DNA from: Gordionus sp. m RMFG-2023
Lineage: Eukaryota > Nematomorpha > Gordioida > Chordodea > Parachordodidae
Assembly (NCBI RefSeq): GCF_954871325.1
Contig: NC_088777.1
Location: forward strand, 52,142,002 to 52,206,001
DNA: 64,000 nucleotides
Reading direction: 5' to 3'
Part shown: piece by piece, positions 33,514 to 45,718 of the stretch
How positions within the stretch are numbered: the first letter of the stretch is position 1
Layout: every line of letters starts with the position of its first letter
Position numbers and translations under genes: made by a program
The notes under the pieces: model-generated
Told to the model about the DNA's origin: nothing
The model's input: only the letters and a program-made list of their open reading frames with translations
Database searches by the model: none

Positions 33514-35340
33514 AGCTGAGTTGTTTTACCATATGTGTGGTTGAAACAAACTATTTATTTTATCCTAGATTCATTTTAAATAAAATTGCCATATTTCGAG
33601 ATAAAGGCATCTTGAACTTAATTTAATTGAACAATTCTTAATACTTTTAAGAAAAAAAAGCATTTGATAACATTCTAAAATAATAGCGGTATAAATTTTT
33701 ACGCAGAGTTCGAAAATATTTTTTTTTGATTCATAAACGATTTGCGATTTCGTCTTATTATATATATTTTGATATAATTGTTTATTTGATATATACTATG
33801 TTTATTGATTTAACATCAAGTTTAATATATCAATTTAAAATATATATATATTTTTTATTAAATAAATTATTTATCTTTAACTAATCTGTGGCTATATACG
33901 ATAAGGAATATTTTTCATGTTATATAAAAAAACTTGGCATTATACTTACTCGTTTTATTTATAATTTAACCAAAAATAAAACATTACTAATATTCATAAT
34001 TTTAAGCTAAAAATCTTCCCACATCTTGAAAGATTTAAAATGAAAATTGCAAAATATTTAATTATAGAAGAAAAGTTTTTTTTTACAAATTTTATTCGAT
34101 AAAATAATTATTATTCAAATCTGATATTTTATACAAATATCATCTTCAGGCCATTTCCAATTATAACGTATTTTTAAAGCAATTTTCTAGTCATGTTTCT
34201 AGCTAATTTTTATTTATTTCCAAACAAAAGTTAATAGCTTCAAATCAATTTTTTTTGCATAGTAAAATATTTTAAAAAATTAATTAATTTTTTCAATAAT
34301 TTTACTGGTCACCAATCCATCTTACCTAAAATAACTGAATAACAACACTAAATTTAACAAAATAAATATTATAGACCTTGATTTAATCTCTGTCTTCGTG
34401 AAGTTATTGTGCTAAAAGAGATTACTCGATTTTAGCATAATAAAATAATTTAATTTATATATCGTGTTGAATAACCATATTTTTCTAGACTTGCTAAATA
34501 GTCTTGTTGTTCCACTTATAGTTATGAATAGATATTTCGTAGCCAATGATAAATAATAGAATGAACAACTTCCTTCGTTTCACATTTGGTTAATTCGTCC
34601 GTGTAAGGCAACAGAGAGGTAGCGTGTTGACATAAAAATTGCACCGGAGTAATTTTTATTCTTTTAAATATTTATTTACTATGTTTATAGATTGAAAACG
34701 AGAATCCAAAAGTGCTCCACCTAAGTAAAAAATAAAACAAAGAGAAATAATATTAAAAAAAAATTATTTATGAGTTATAAAATACTACCTGAAGATCGAT
34801 TATTAGAAATTGTGATCAAAAAGGATATTTTAAGGGATTCTATGGGAGGACTATCATATTCTTTTACAATTAAATGATTTTTAACATCATAATTGTTTTA
34901 GTTCTGCTATGTTTATATATGTTATAATGGCAATAAAATAAAAATCATTAATTTAAATTTCTTCTATGATAAAAAATAAATTTTATATGATGAGTTGTTG
35001 ACTGCATTAAGATAATATTTTATTACTCCTTATATAATAATTAATGGTCTTATATAAAATATTACATCAATAAATTAAAAGAATAAAATATATGATATTA
35101 TTTAAATATCTTTTCTGTAAATTACAAGCCTAATCTTATCTTATCTAGCACGTACAGACCTGCACAAAGTGAGCAAACATGTATTATATGTGTTACAAAT
35201 GATATGTTTTTATACAAAATAATATTTATAAATTTTAAAAAATAAAATCGCATTTTTTAATAATTCAAAAATATTTAATATTATTTTTCTTCGAATTACA
35301 ATTCATAAAAATTATATATAAAATAAATATTATTCTTAAT
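33514..35340. other. AT-rich sequence with duplicated host segment, no gene seen
   Basis: About 34310-34460 is a diverged direct copy of 14620-14780. The rest shows no ORF, transposon ends or conserved exon words that I can support. A GC-richer word occurs at 34588-34660. Confidence 0.4.
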
Positions 35341-35640
35341 AATAAAAAATATGTATCACGCCGCCAAATTTTTACATCGGTGGTCGGGTGTTGAGCGCCG
35401 ATAGCCGAGTAGATTCTACATTCGAATTTTGACTTTTTCGAGGCTCGTGGACATCTGTGGATATAATTTCAGTCGGAATGGGTATTGTAGGAAGTTTTTC
35501 TAGACTTCATAGAAGTCGCTAAATACTCTAGGCATGTGAATGATATACATAGGGGAGCATATTTTGTATTTCTCTGCCACCTCAATCACACTATCTTCAA
35601 AGAGCTACTGTGATTGGCTGGAAACTTACATCTGGTTCGC
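35341..35640. other. GC-richer flank of the LTR fossil
   Basis: Composition changes sharply from the A/T background at about 35358 (acgccgccaaatttt). The stretch reads without long ORFs and may be the remaining untranslated or terminal part of the same fossil; no repeat partner for it was found in the window. Confidence 0.35.
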
Positions 35641-37740
35641 GGGCGCTACCGTGTCGAAAGTACTATCTTCATTAGATTATGAAGGTGGTCAAGCTTGGGT
35701 TTGAACACCCTTCTTGCGATCGCCTTGGTGAAGGAAGACATAAGGGGCCCCACCGAGAGCTTGGCCTCTGCTATGTTCAGTGTGAAGCCGCCTTCGAAGC
35801 TTGCCTCTGTTCGACCGTGTCCGCCGTAACAAATAATGCCATTAAGGATACTATTGATAGGCAGGGTGGCCACGCATCCAACCTGGCACCAGAATTGACA
35901 AAACCCCGAAAGCGCGCTCTCAAGACATTCTAAGATAGCGACAGCTTCCTCCTTCATGCTTGCGCGTGGGGAGCTCCAGGAAACAGTTGAAGGATTGTCA
36001 ATGCTCCATTCCTGGATACCAGAATCTTCCAACATAAACGATACTACATCTGATGAAGATTCTGGAGGTCGACTGGCGGTGACGGCATTCAGTAGTGGAG
36101 ATGATGGGTGACACTGATTTCTTCTGATCCCCCGGTGTCCTGGTAATCTTCTGGAGAGAACAGTTAGCACTCAATTACCTTAGGTAAACGTTTACCGTTT
36201 TGAGCCAGTCTGGGAAATGAGCTGTACTACCCTTCCGGTTCGGTGGTTCGTAGACCGGGAGTTGAATGTCTTCATTATTCAGGTTTAGCCCTAATAAAGG
36301 CTGTTGGCAGGGCCTTTGGATATTAGGAATAGGGAGAAGAGAAGACGATAGTAAAGGAGTAGCTGAAGAGGGAGAAATAGTGGTATTAATATTGTCTTCG
36401 CGGGGCTTATTTTCTTTTTTTACTCCGGTGGAAGTCGTTTCCTTCTTGGAGCGACGAAATGTGAAGGTCACTCTACCGGGCCGCTCATTTTCTTGAAAGG
36501 GTCTAGGCATTCCTAAATTGAGTGCTATAATCCATTGTAATCCGAAAAGAGGCATCCCAGTTGTATCCATTATTACCACTGGTAGGGTCCTTGTCTGTGA
36601 TCCAATCTTAACATTGACATGAGACTCGCCCTTAACGTCTAACGGATGATCACCATATGAAGTCAATGGACTGGTTAGCCTATAAATCAATTCCTATCAA
36701 TGACGCTTGTGCACCAGTGTCAAAATTAAATTCAACATCTGATCCATTTATCTCTGCAGTTAATTTTTCTTGATTCTCTCAATTTTGTTGAATCTTCCAT
36801 ATATTATGAATAGAATCACTTGATGACACTCTTATAATTTAAATTCTTTGGTTTACAATATACTGCAAAATCACCAATATTTTTACATTTGTTACATGCC
36901 ACATTTATAGCTGACGGTTATGAATAAACCTACATTTATAACATTTAAGTTTATTAGAATCTTTATCATTATTATATTTGTATTTATTATTCTCTTTATC
37001 AAATGTACTATTATACTTGACTTTATTATAGGTTTTATCAAATATAGTCGTTTTAATTGGATGTTTATAATAATTATCATTTCTTTTGTGTAATATCATT
37101 TTTCTTATTAACAACAGGCATATTTTTATTTGACATTTCTTTATCTGCTCGATCAGAAGAAAAATAAATTGGAAAGTCAATACATTATTATCTTTATCAA
37201 GACCGTCGGGATATAGAGCCCTGATCTCTTTCCAATCCCAGAATTTCAATACCAACCATAAACTGATCACGTAAACGCTCGTCAATATCATTAAGATGAT
37301 GATAACGTTTGCCAATTGTTCTAAATTTATTTGCAAATTTTCATTTATGGTTTCAGTTGTTCTGCGTAGTCTAACAAAATCAAATCTAGAAGCAAAAGCT
37401 GTTGACGTTGGTTTAAAATTTAAAACATATTGACTTAATTTCCTTAAAAGATAAAGTTTCGATCGAATCAGGATAACAAAAAGAGTCTACCAACTCAATA
37501 TTTATATTACCATAAAATGTTAAAAATATATCTTTATATTGACAATGGGCTTACGTTTTTTAACCGAAAACTGGATTCCCATTGAGAAAAATAACGAAAA
37601 ATAGAAGATTCGCCATCGATTTTATCAAATTTAATTATAGATAAATGTGCCAATTTTCTTTTATCCGCCAAATTTTCTGAATCTCCATTTAAGGAATTAT
37701 CTCTATTTGAAAACGTTTAAAAAATTCATTTCTTATGCTA
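35640..37740 (-). mobile_element. Ty3/gypsy-like LTR retrotransposon fossil, internal part
   Basis: On the minus strand the 3'-to-5' layout shows a gag C-terminal region with zinc-knuckle remains (about 37700-36860) and then a retroviral-type aspartic protease region with a DTGA active-site motif (about 36750-36180). A GC-richer stretch of uncertain coding nature follows (36170-35646). No LTRs, primer-binding site, reverse transcriptase or integrase was recognised next to it. It is broken in several places and looks old in the gag part. The much higher GC of 35350-36700 against the flanks suggests a different history or origin for that half. Confidence 0.65.
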
Positions 37741-39489
37741 TATATTATGATAAACGCATTAGATTTTAAAAATATAATGACTTTAAGATTATGCATATTC
37801 GATAATAATGAATGATAATGATTTATGATTCATTATTTCAGCTGATTATGATAGAAGATCTATCGAAAATTATCTTCCAGGATTTAATAGTTATAGATAT
37901 TGAATGAATGAATTGTTGAAGTCCATATGTTAAATTCGAAAATTGACTGCAATCAATATGAAAAAAAATTAATTTGGATCGTGTTATAATCTAAATAAAT
38001 CAAAAGTAATCGATGAAATTAATAAAGCTTTTGCCAATACCAAAAAAACACATGGACCATCTAAATATAAACTCAACCAGAAAAAATCAGACATTAAAAG
38101 CTTATTTTGAGACTTGGGCATCATATAAACAGAAATGACAAATACATTAAATAAATAAAATAAATAAATAAATATGATTAAATGGAAATATGATACAATA
38201 GAAATTTTTGACTCAAGTTAAATTATAAATTTATATTTTAATTTTTAGGAAAATTTGAAACCAAATAGTTTCATTATGACGTCAATTCTACAATTCATTA
38301 TCACCATGGATCCAAATAAGAAAAAAATTATGTACATACATTTATTTTAAATTTTACTACTCTCTTTATTTTACCTTCTTCCAAAATAAATTACATTTTA
38401 TTTTTTAATAAACTTTTATCTCTAATTATTATATTTTTTCTCCTCCATTTTTTTTTTACTTTAATTTATCCTCCATTTTTATTTTTTTACTCACAAAAAT
38501 TTTTTTTTATTTTTTAAAATTTAAATTTATCCTCCATCTTCTCTCTTATTTTTTACTTTACCAAAAATTTTGTTTTTAAATTTTAAATTTTAAAATAAAC
38601 AATAAAATAAATAAATAAAAAAGTTTTTTTCTAATTTAGAATATTTTTTTATTTATTTTTCTACATAAAAACATACATTTTCCAAAACACGTTTTCTTTT
38701 TTCAAAACTATATTTGACCATACTTTATCACTAATTCTCTATAAAATTATATATCTTCTATTATCCACCATTTTTTTTATTTCTTTTAACTATTATTTAT
38801 TTACCTAACTACCTCTAATACATTACCCAAAGATTACTAAATTATATAATTAATTTATTATTCAAATTTTATTTTAAAATTCATTAAACACTTTTTAAAT
38901 TAATATAATAATCATTTTATATATCATAAATAAATATATTTATTTTTATTTTAAAATTTATCATCTAGTCACCTATTGATTTAAACCTATACTTGGAAAT
39001 CTTTAAGTATTTTTTATCATTTTAAATAATTTATATTTTAATATTTTTTTAATTTCAAAATACATGAAATAATTTTATATAGAGTAAACCAGATTACATA
39101 AGTACAGGGGAGCATTAGATCACTCTAATTATAAATTGAGCTATTATTTTACAAAACTGGAAATTTGAGCCTAACAAAACCCAACATAGATAATTACATC
39201 ATAGATAATTGACAAAAAATTATGAAAATATTTAATATTTTTTAGTATTTTTAATTCTTAAGTAAATAACTATCACAATGTATGCTAGTTAATTTTTTTA
39301 AGCATCTAAATAAAATTTAAATTTATTAACTACTTTATTTTTTCTAATATAAATTATTATTTTTTATAACACAATACCTCTATTTCTAAGATATATAATT
39401 ATATGAATATAAATATAATAAAACTTTTATCATATACTAAATATATTATTATCTATCCTTTAGTTTTTCACTCTAATCAGTTGAAAAAT
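37741..39489. other. AT-rich intergenic sequence with a pyrimidine-rich tract
   Basis: No coding region. From about 38340 to 38830 the plus strand is strongly pyrimidine-biased (repeated cctccattttt and ctctcttatttttta words), an obvious strand asymmetry. It lies about 0.7-1.1 kb upstream of the LINE and may be that element's 5' untranslated region or an unrelated tract. Confidence 0.45.
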
Positions 39490-40053
39490 TTTTCCCACTT
39501 TTCAGGAAACCTAAAAATTATCTCCTTAAATTCAAGATCTCTTAATAATAACAAACTTGCACAATTAAGAATTCTTCTAGACACCCTAGAAATTGATATT
39601 GCTTGTATTCAAGAAACTCATTGGATTGACTCATGTAAAATCCAATGTAAAGGATACAAATTATTTTCGTCAGGTGAAACAAATATTAACTGCTAATTGA
39701 TTACCCTTCAAATTTTGAAGCTTTAAATAATAGAATATGTAGAATTAGACTTAATACGATATGCAAAATCCTAAATATCATAAATGTATATACCCCTGCT
39801 AATTATCTTAAAAGAAAATATTTTCTTCCGGAATACCTAAATAAATTTCCAAAAAGAGAAAATTTATTAATTGCTGGAGATTTTAATGTCAAAATTGGAC
39901 GTTTAGGAATTAAAAATCACAATTCCTTAGACTCTGCCGCTCTAAATATAAAATCTGATATTGACGGCAAAAAATTACTTGAAATTTTTTATAACCTTAA
40001 CCTTCGAATTGCAAATACCTTTTTTGAACAATCAAACCCTTAAAGAAATTTAC

Positions 40054-41008
40054 GGTAATAGGAAAAAAAACCCCTGAAAAAACCCCCGGAAAATAAACCC
40101 TCAGGAAAAAAAACCCCCGGAAAAAAAACCTCCGGAAAAAAACCCCCAGGAAAAAAACCCCCGGAAAAAAAACCTCCGGAAAAAAACCCCCAGGAAATAA
40201 AACCCCCAGGAAATAAAACCCCCAGTAAAAAATAATCAAGGGAGGTCATAGGAAGCAATTCTCAATCCCAAACACGTCGAATTGAGCCTCAATTTCCTCC
40301 AGAAACCTGGAACGTGAATCAGAGCACTCTCTCAGATGAAGAAAGAACAAATAATCAATGCGAAGGTTGGAATCATCGTTTTTCTAATCTGGTTGGGAAT
40401 AAACACCCATCAATCTAGACACTCATTAAAAAAAATGAAATGCGAGGTGGCTGCCGATGAAACCAAACTTGAAAGATGGCGCGTAGGTAGTTGGACATCG
40501 AAAACAAAATCGTAGAGTTCTAACAACCCGATTCAGCTAAAGAAACTTTGCGAAGAATAAGCCTTCCAGATTTTATAAGAGCGATTTCCTTCAATATTCG
40601 ATGTCAACCCATATAATTATTATTATAAATTATAAAATTTGTATATACATAATCATGATTTACCAATAAAATAAACATTTCTTATTTCTAAGTTTTGTCA
40701 AATTTAGTCTATTTAATATCATATTTAAAGATGGTATTGAATTTTTACTATAGCAATTTTTTTTTACAATACATAGTTATTTTACTGAGGCATTTTTTCC
40801 CAGTACCAATTTAAACATCAGTTTTTCTTATTTAAGCATTTTTTTATGGAGAGTAGGCCAAATAAAAATATACCTATATTATTAGGTCTTAAGTAAATTC
40901 TATAAAAATGAAAAATAATTCTTGGGGAATTTTTTTTCCTGGGGGTTTATTTACCGGGGGGTTTATTTTTCGGGGGGTTTCTTTTCCCGGTTTTTTTTTC
41001 CGGGATTC
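40054..41008 (+). mobile_element. MULE-type DNA transposon remnant with minisatellite ends
   Basis: Inserted in the endonuclease region of the LINE, with a perfect 9-bp duplication GAAATTTAC at 40045-40053 and 41009-41017; 9 bp is the usual size for Mutator-like elements. The left end is an array of about 11 units of AAAACCCCCGGAAAA type (40068-40230), and the right end is a shorter array of the complementary unit (40920-41005), so the two arrays act as long inverted repeats. Between them, 40275-40600 encodes the C-terminal region of a Phantom/FLYWCH-type MULE transposase on the plus strand (FPPETWNVNQ, TNNQCEGWNHRFSNLVG, HPSI), with at least one stop. The catalytic core is missing, so this is a small derivative moved by, or decayed from, a full element. 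Confidence 0.85.
40275..40600 (+). pseudogene. MULE/FLYWCH transposase C-terminal fragment
   Basis: The frame reads RIEPQFPPETWNVNQSTLSD then ERTNNQCEGWNHRFSNLVGN and KHPSI, followed by a stop and LIKKMKCEVAADETKLERWR. The motif (W-N-V-x..R-T-N-N-x-x-E-G-W-N/H..HPS-I/L-W-x-x-I) is the conserved block after the catalytic domain in MULE transposases with FLYWCH fingers. It is a fragment of about 100 residues without DDE residues. Confidence 0.75.
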
Positions 41009-43450
41009 GAAATTTACACATGTTTTAATTCTTCTCATAACTCTTGGTCCCAAATTGATTATTTTATTTGTTCTAAATCTACAATTAGTTGGATAACTAA
41101 TATCAAAGTTCTTCATCAAGTAAATTTTAATTCAGATCATAAAATGATAATGTGTTATCTAAAAATAGACCCAAAAATCTGGTATAAAAGGAAAAAAAAT
41201 AATAAAAAAATAACCCCCAAAAAAATAAATCTAGACATAAACGCCTTAAATGATCAAAACATTAAAGAAAAATATATAACGTCAGTCAAAAATCATATTC
41301 AAACCAATAACTTACAAATAAATCTTAACATTAATATTCTTTGGTAGAACACTTCAGAAATAACCAAAAAAGCTACAAATTCTTTACCTGCTAAACAAAA
41401 ATATCCTGACTGGATTTCATCACAATCAAAAAATCTTATAGCCAATCTTATTGGAAATGGACATTACACAAAAAACAAAACTAATTATATTTTTTACAAT
41501 ATAAGTCATAGATTAAGATCTGACAAAAGAAAGTTTTTAGAAAAAAAGAGCAAATGAAATACAAAACTTATTTAATATTAATAATTCTTATAAAGCCTTT
41601 AACCTTTAAAAATCCTTTACAACTTTCAAAAAAGAACTCATTCCAAAAATTATTTATAATGATCAAATCATTGCTAATACACACGATCAAATGAAATTAG
41701 GGACATCTCATTATAATAACATTTTTAACATAAATGAACCCTCTCTCTTATTAAATGAGTCTACTAATATTCAATCAATATCTCCTACTTCAAATCTTCT
41801 CCCTCCTTCCACCCCTCAAGTATCATCAAATACCACTGCCCTAGATACATTCCCTTCCACCTCATATCTCCCTCCTTATCCTTCCCCTAACCTTCAACTT
41901 ATACATTCATTTAACCCAGATACAAATAGACTTCAACCTCCAACAAAAAGAGAGATAACTAATATTATAAATAAACTAAAAAATCATAAAGCGTGTGGAA
42001 ATGACTGTATTTATAATGAATTTCTAAAAATTGATGCTCCTCTTTCAGCTCAAATTCTTCTCCCAATAATGACTAAAATTTGGTATGAAGGTACCCTTCC
42101 ATCAGATTGGCTAATAGCTACTTTATATACCTTTCCTAAAATAAAAAACCCTAAATTCCTTAAAGACTGGAGAGGTATATCACTAAACTCTGTGATATAC
42201 AAAGTCTTTACCAATATCATCCTAAATAGATTAAAAACTATTATAGAATCACATTACCTTGACCTAATAACTTCTTTTAGAAAAGGTCATAATGCCCTCC
42301 AAGCCATTATAGCCCTGAAAATTCGAATAGAAAGAGCTAAAATTAGAAAAAATCAATTTTTTTATCGCTGCCCTAGATTTTAAAAGAGCTTTTGTATCTT
42401 TAATTCATTCTAAATTATGGACTACTCTAGAAAAAAAAGAAATTCCATCTCATCTATTAAAACTTTTAAAAATTTTATACCAAAATTATTCATTTCAAAT
42501 TATTCACACTAACCTAAAATCCCCCAAAATACCAGTAAATATAGGATTAAAACAAGGTTGCGTTTTATCTCCATTACTTTTCAACTTCATTATAAACTCT
42601 ATTATAAAAAATGTTAAAATCGCTTGTACTGAAATATTTCAAATAAAAGAAATAAATATTTTATCTTTTGCAGATGATATATGTCTAACAGCTACTTCTA
42701 TGCTAAATTACAACATTTAACTAATATTTTTATCTACGAAGCAAGTTCTTTTAGCCTACATCCAAACGTCGAAAAAACAAAAGTACTTAATTTTTTTCCA
42801 CATCAAATCATGATAAATTAAAAATTAATAATTTTGATGTTTCTGAAGTATCTTACATAAAATACCTAGGAGTTATCCTTGATAATAAAGGACAAACAAG
42901 ATTAGATACAATAGATAAAATAGACAAAGCTAAATTTAAATATCGCTCTCTTATGAAAATTTGGTCTTCAAACCAATTATCCATTCCATTGAAAATCCGT
43001 TTATTTAAAACCTTAAGACTATCATCACTTTTCTACGGAATAGAAACATGGTCTACTGCCATTTCTCACAATATAAAAATACAATCCTTTATCAATATAT
43101 GCCTAAGATATATAACCAAAACATTTTATCCATTTAATACAAACAGAACTCTCTGGGCTAGATGTAATAATCTTCCGGTGTACAAACAAATTGAATATAG
43201 AAAAATTGAATTAATGGGTCACATCCTCAGACAAGCACCTAACAATCTTATCTACAAAGCACTTGACAATTTTTCCCGGAAGAATCTTCCATGAAACCAT
43301 TCCTATCTTATAAAAATATCTGGTTTTAAAAAATTTCCAAATCCTTAATAGATATGGATCTCTCCTGGGAATTTATAAATGGGCTGCTACAAATAGACGT
43401 TTATTTAAGAAAATTATAAAACTAATCTATGACCATCTAACAAATGACTG

Positions 43451-44109
43451 TTGATGGTAAAGGTAATATTTTTAAATTATACTTAAAATATCATACTTTT
43501 CTTTAACTATATATCTAAATATAAATTATTACTTAATCACTAAATCTAATTATTATTATTATTAAACAAATTTTTTAATAAAAAAATAAAATTAAAATTA
43601 TATAAATTTAATGTTCTTAAATAAAAATAATTATATAAATTATTTTCTTTGAAAGAAAGAACTTTTTTCTATTCTTATATTATTTCCTTTTCTATACTCA
43701 TTACTATCATATACAAATAGCTGGGATATAGTCCCACCCTTTTTTACTTTTACTTCTGGTTTACTAGGTTTGTTGGTATCCTTTAAAAAAATCGGCATAA
43801 TTATATGAAGGATGGGCCTTCATACAATTCACGTGCGTTCACATTTGGGCAGGTCTATGACCAACGTGCTATTAAAGATTAAAGAAAGATTATCTCTATT
43901 TAAGGAACTATTTTCTCCATTCGTCGCCATTATAATAAAACGACTATTACTACTTATTAGCTATTTTAATATATCGTTTATTTAATTTCAAAATTATCAC
44001 ACAATATTTATTAATTTTTTTTAATTCGAATGTTCCATTCTTTTTTATAAAATATATATAAATTATATTAATAATATTTATTACATTTCCTTCAAACACT
44101 TTAAAGTTA
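43451..44109. other. AT-rich sequence, no gene seen
   Basis: Contains an (att)n run at 43550-43566 and some GC-richer words near 43720-43900 (gctgggatatagtcccaccc). No ORF is supported. Confidence 0.4.
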
Positions 44110-44355
44110 GATTTTCTCAATAAACCTCTTTGTAGGTTTATGGTTTCTTGATGAACAACGTAATGCAGTATTTGTACCTGCTTCATTTACTGGCACAATC
44201 ATTTCTGTAACTTCCAAAGAACTTTCATAAACTAAACATTTTTTAGCTGATCTGCATGTTTTCGCAATGTTCTTTCTGGAAATTCAACAAGATAACAATA
44301 TAGCCCTGTTCTTTCTTTGATCACTCCCTCTCTCCAACCTTTGGTTTTCTCATTG
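44110..44355 (-). mobile_element. Ty3/gypsy-like LTR retrotransposon fossil, end of integrase
   Basis: The minus strand carries the C-terminal end of a retrotransposon integrase. A core pattern around LRKHADQL is preceded by a Trp-x-x-Gly-containing strand and followed by a basic tail with SSRNHKPTKR, as is usual for Ty3/gypsy pol ends. Only this end is seen; no LTRs were recognised. It is broken and old. It may belong to the same kind of element as the fossil at 35640-37740, but nothing visible links them. Confidence 0.6.
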
Positions 44356-44529
44356 TTTAACCACACAGGTAAATTTCAAATTCTCTTTCTTTCGAATGTA
44401 AATTATGATTATACTTTGTCTATCATTAATCTCGTGCCGATCTCTGTCGTTAGCTTTTCTCTTGAATTCTTTGAGATTATATTTTTTCCTTTCCCACAAT
44501 CACATTAGCTTTGCAACTTTCTGTTCTGG

Positions 44530-45145
44530 TGTGCATATAGTTCTGATGAGTGCCTCCTTAGCTGCCTATGTTTTTATGCGCGACACTGAGCTTTGGACTT
44601 CATCAGCGCTGTCGCTGGACGTGGAAGATACATCTGCCACAATCATTGTAGAGCGTGTTAACCAAATCGATCTGTGGCGCGTGGCCGTCTTTAATAATGA
44701 GCTCAGCTATGCTCTATGTATCAGGCTCAACATTCTCTTTTCATTACCATATAAATGCAGAAAATGTCATACTGATGATAACAATATGGCTCTGCATCCA
44801 TTACATTGCAATCGTAATCCCGGTCGGCAAAATCGACACTTGAAGTACAATCAAATCATATCTCTTGCACTTAGGTCAGCTGGTTTTCCTACCTCAATGA
44901 AGCCTTCTGGCTTATTTTCCAATAGCAGGCGTCATGATGGGGTCACACGTATACCATGGTCTCAAGGAAAGTTTCTAATATGGGATTTCTCTTGTCTGGA
45001 CACTAACTCCCCCTCTAATTTTAACAAGGACGCTCTGAACAGAGCTCAAAATTTTAAGATCGGCAAATACAACGCTGATTCCTCAAATTACATATTCATA
45101 CCCATCATTTGCTCCACCTTAACTACATATGGTGATTTGGATTAA
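44530..45145 (+). pseudogene. C-terminal part of a mobile reverse-transcriptase-type ORF with endonuclease-like motif
   Basis: The frame is open to a stop at 45143-45145 and GC-richer than its neighbours. It contains LSLDVEDTSATIIVERV, PYKCRKCHTDDNNMALHPLH then C, an RNRHLKYN-like basic segment (QNRHLKYNQIISLALRSAGF), and RRHDGVTRIPWSQGKFLIWD followed by FSCLDT. The order C-x-C/H..H-x-L-x-C, R-H, then R-x-D-G-x-T-x-I-P-W-x-x-G-x-x-L-x-W-D is familiar from proteins linked to mobile elements in many animals and plants, where the last motif resembles a restriction-type nuclease (D..E/D-x-K/W-D). The reverse transcriptase itself is missing. The start is unknown (5'-truncated); no intron is visible. 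Confidence 0.65.
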
Positions 45146-45718
45146 TACATTTTTAAAGACGTTGGCCGCCTAATTAGAAAAAATTATTGGGGAGCCTCGC
45201 GAATGTTTTTACTATAGGCAGAGGATCGCAATAGCCATTCTTAAGGCTAATTATGTTTGTTTTATTAATTCGATCTCTCCTGATAATTAGATGAAGGAGG
45301 TTTTGAATAACTTTGCTGCTTTCGCTTTTATTTATTTTGTATTTTACATTATTTTATGATCTATTCCTCAATATTATCTTTTTGTTGTTATTTTTTTTTC
45401 CGTAATCGTTTTCTAATTATATCAATTATATATTTTTCATTTTATAAGAGATTTCAACAGTTATAATAAATATTATTTGAAATTGAAAATTAAAAATAAA
45501 TAAATTAATTTTAAAAAGGCAAAAAAAATGATTTAAAATGAGAAGAAAAAAAAATTAAAAAACGATTAAGAAAAATAAAGAATTAAAAGAGATTGCAAGA
45601 AATTAGAAATAAAATAAGAAGAAAATAGAAAAAAAAAATTAAATTTAAAAACTGATAAAATTAACTTTTTTCACTTTTTAATTGACACTTATGAAAAAAA
45701 AATAGTAAACGATATAAC
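45146..45718. other. AT-rich flank with start of duplicated unit
   Basis: 45490-45700 is A/G-rich on the plus strand and its words recur at 47060-47240 (gagattgcaagaaattagaaataaaataagaagaaaa), so the duplicated locus already begins here. No gene is seen. Confidence 0.45.

Larger units (their letters stand above)
39490..43450 (+). pseudogene. LINE with AP endonuclease and reverse transcriptase, broken
   Basis: The endonuclease starts near 39510 (LKIISLNSRSLNNNKLAQLR, CIQETHW) and continues in another frame (INVYTPA, LIAGDFNVKIGRLG, about 39775-40030). A 955-bp DNA transposon interrupts it, and it resumes at 41018 (SWSQIDYFICSKS, NSDHKMI). The polymerase begins near 41940 (NKLKNHKACGNDCIYNEFLK, DWRGISLNSVIYKVF) and is shifted near 42360 (KRAFVSLIHSKLW, GLKQGCVLSPLLF). 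It has the catalytic FADDICLT at 42670, then KYLGVILDNKG and the C-terminal region with MGHILRQAP near 43215. At least five frame breaks are present. It is a different lineage from the fragments at 10385 and 28025. The downstream (att)n run at 43550 could mark a 3' tail, but the end is not certain. Confidence 0.87.

Noticed and set aside
35679-35933. Plus-strand 84-codon frame opposite the LTR fossil
   Set aside because: Lies in a GC-rich patch where several frames stay open by composition; no recognised motif, and the strand is opposite to the fossil.
36266-36496. Plus-strand frame opposite the protease region
   Set aside because: Antisense shadow of the protease-side frame.
40068-40230. 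CRISPR-like array
   Set aside because: Units are adjacent and about 15 bp with no spacers, in a eukaryotic setting and inside a transposon end.
39997-40258. Minus-strand GVFFPGVFF-type repeat protein frames
   Set aside because: They are translations of the CCCCCGGAAAAAA minisatellite at the end of the MULE remnant; low-complexity shadow, no gene.
40908-41096. Plus-strand Gly/Phe-rich frame
   Set aside because: Shadow of the complementary minisatellite array at the right end of the same element.
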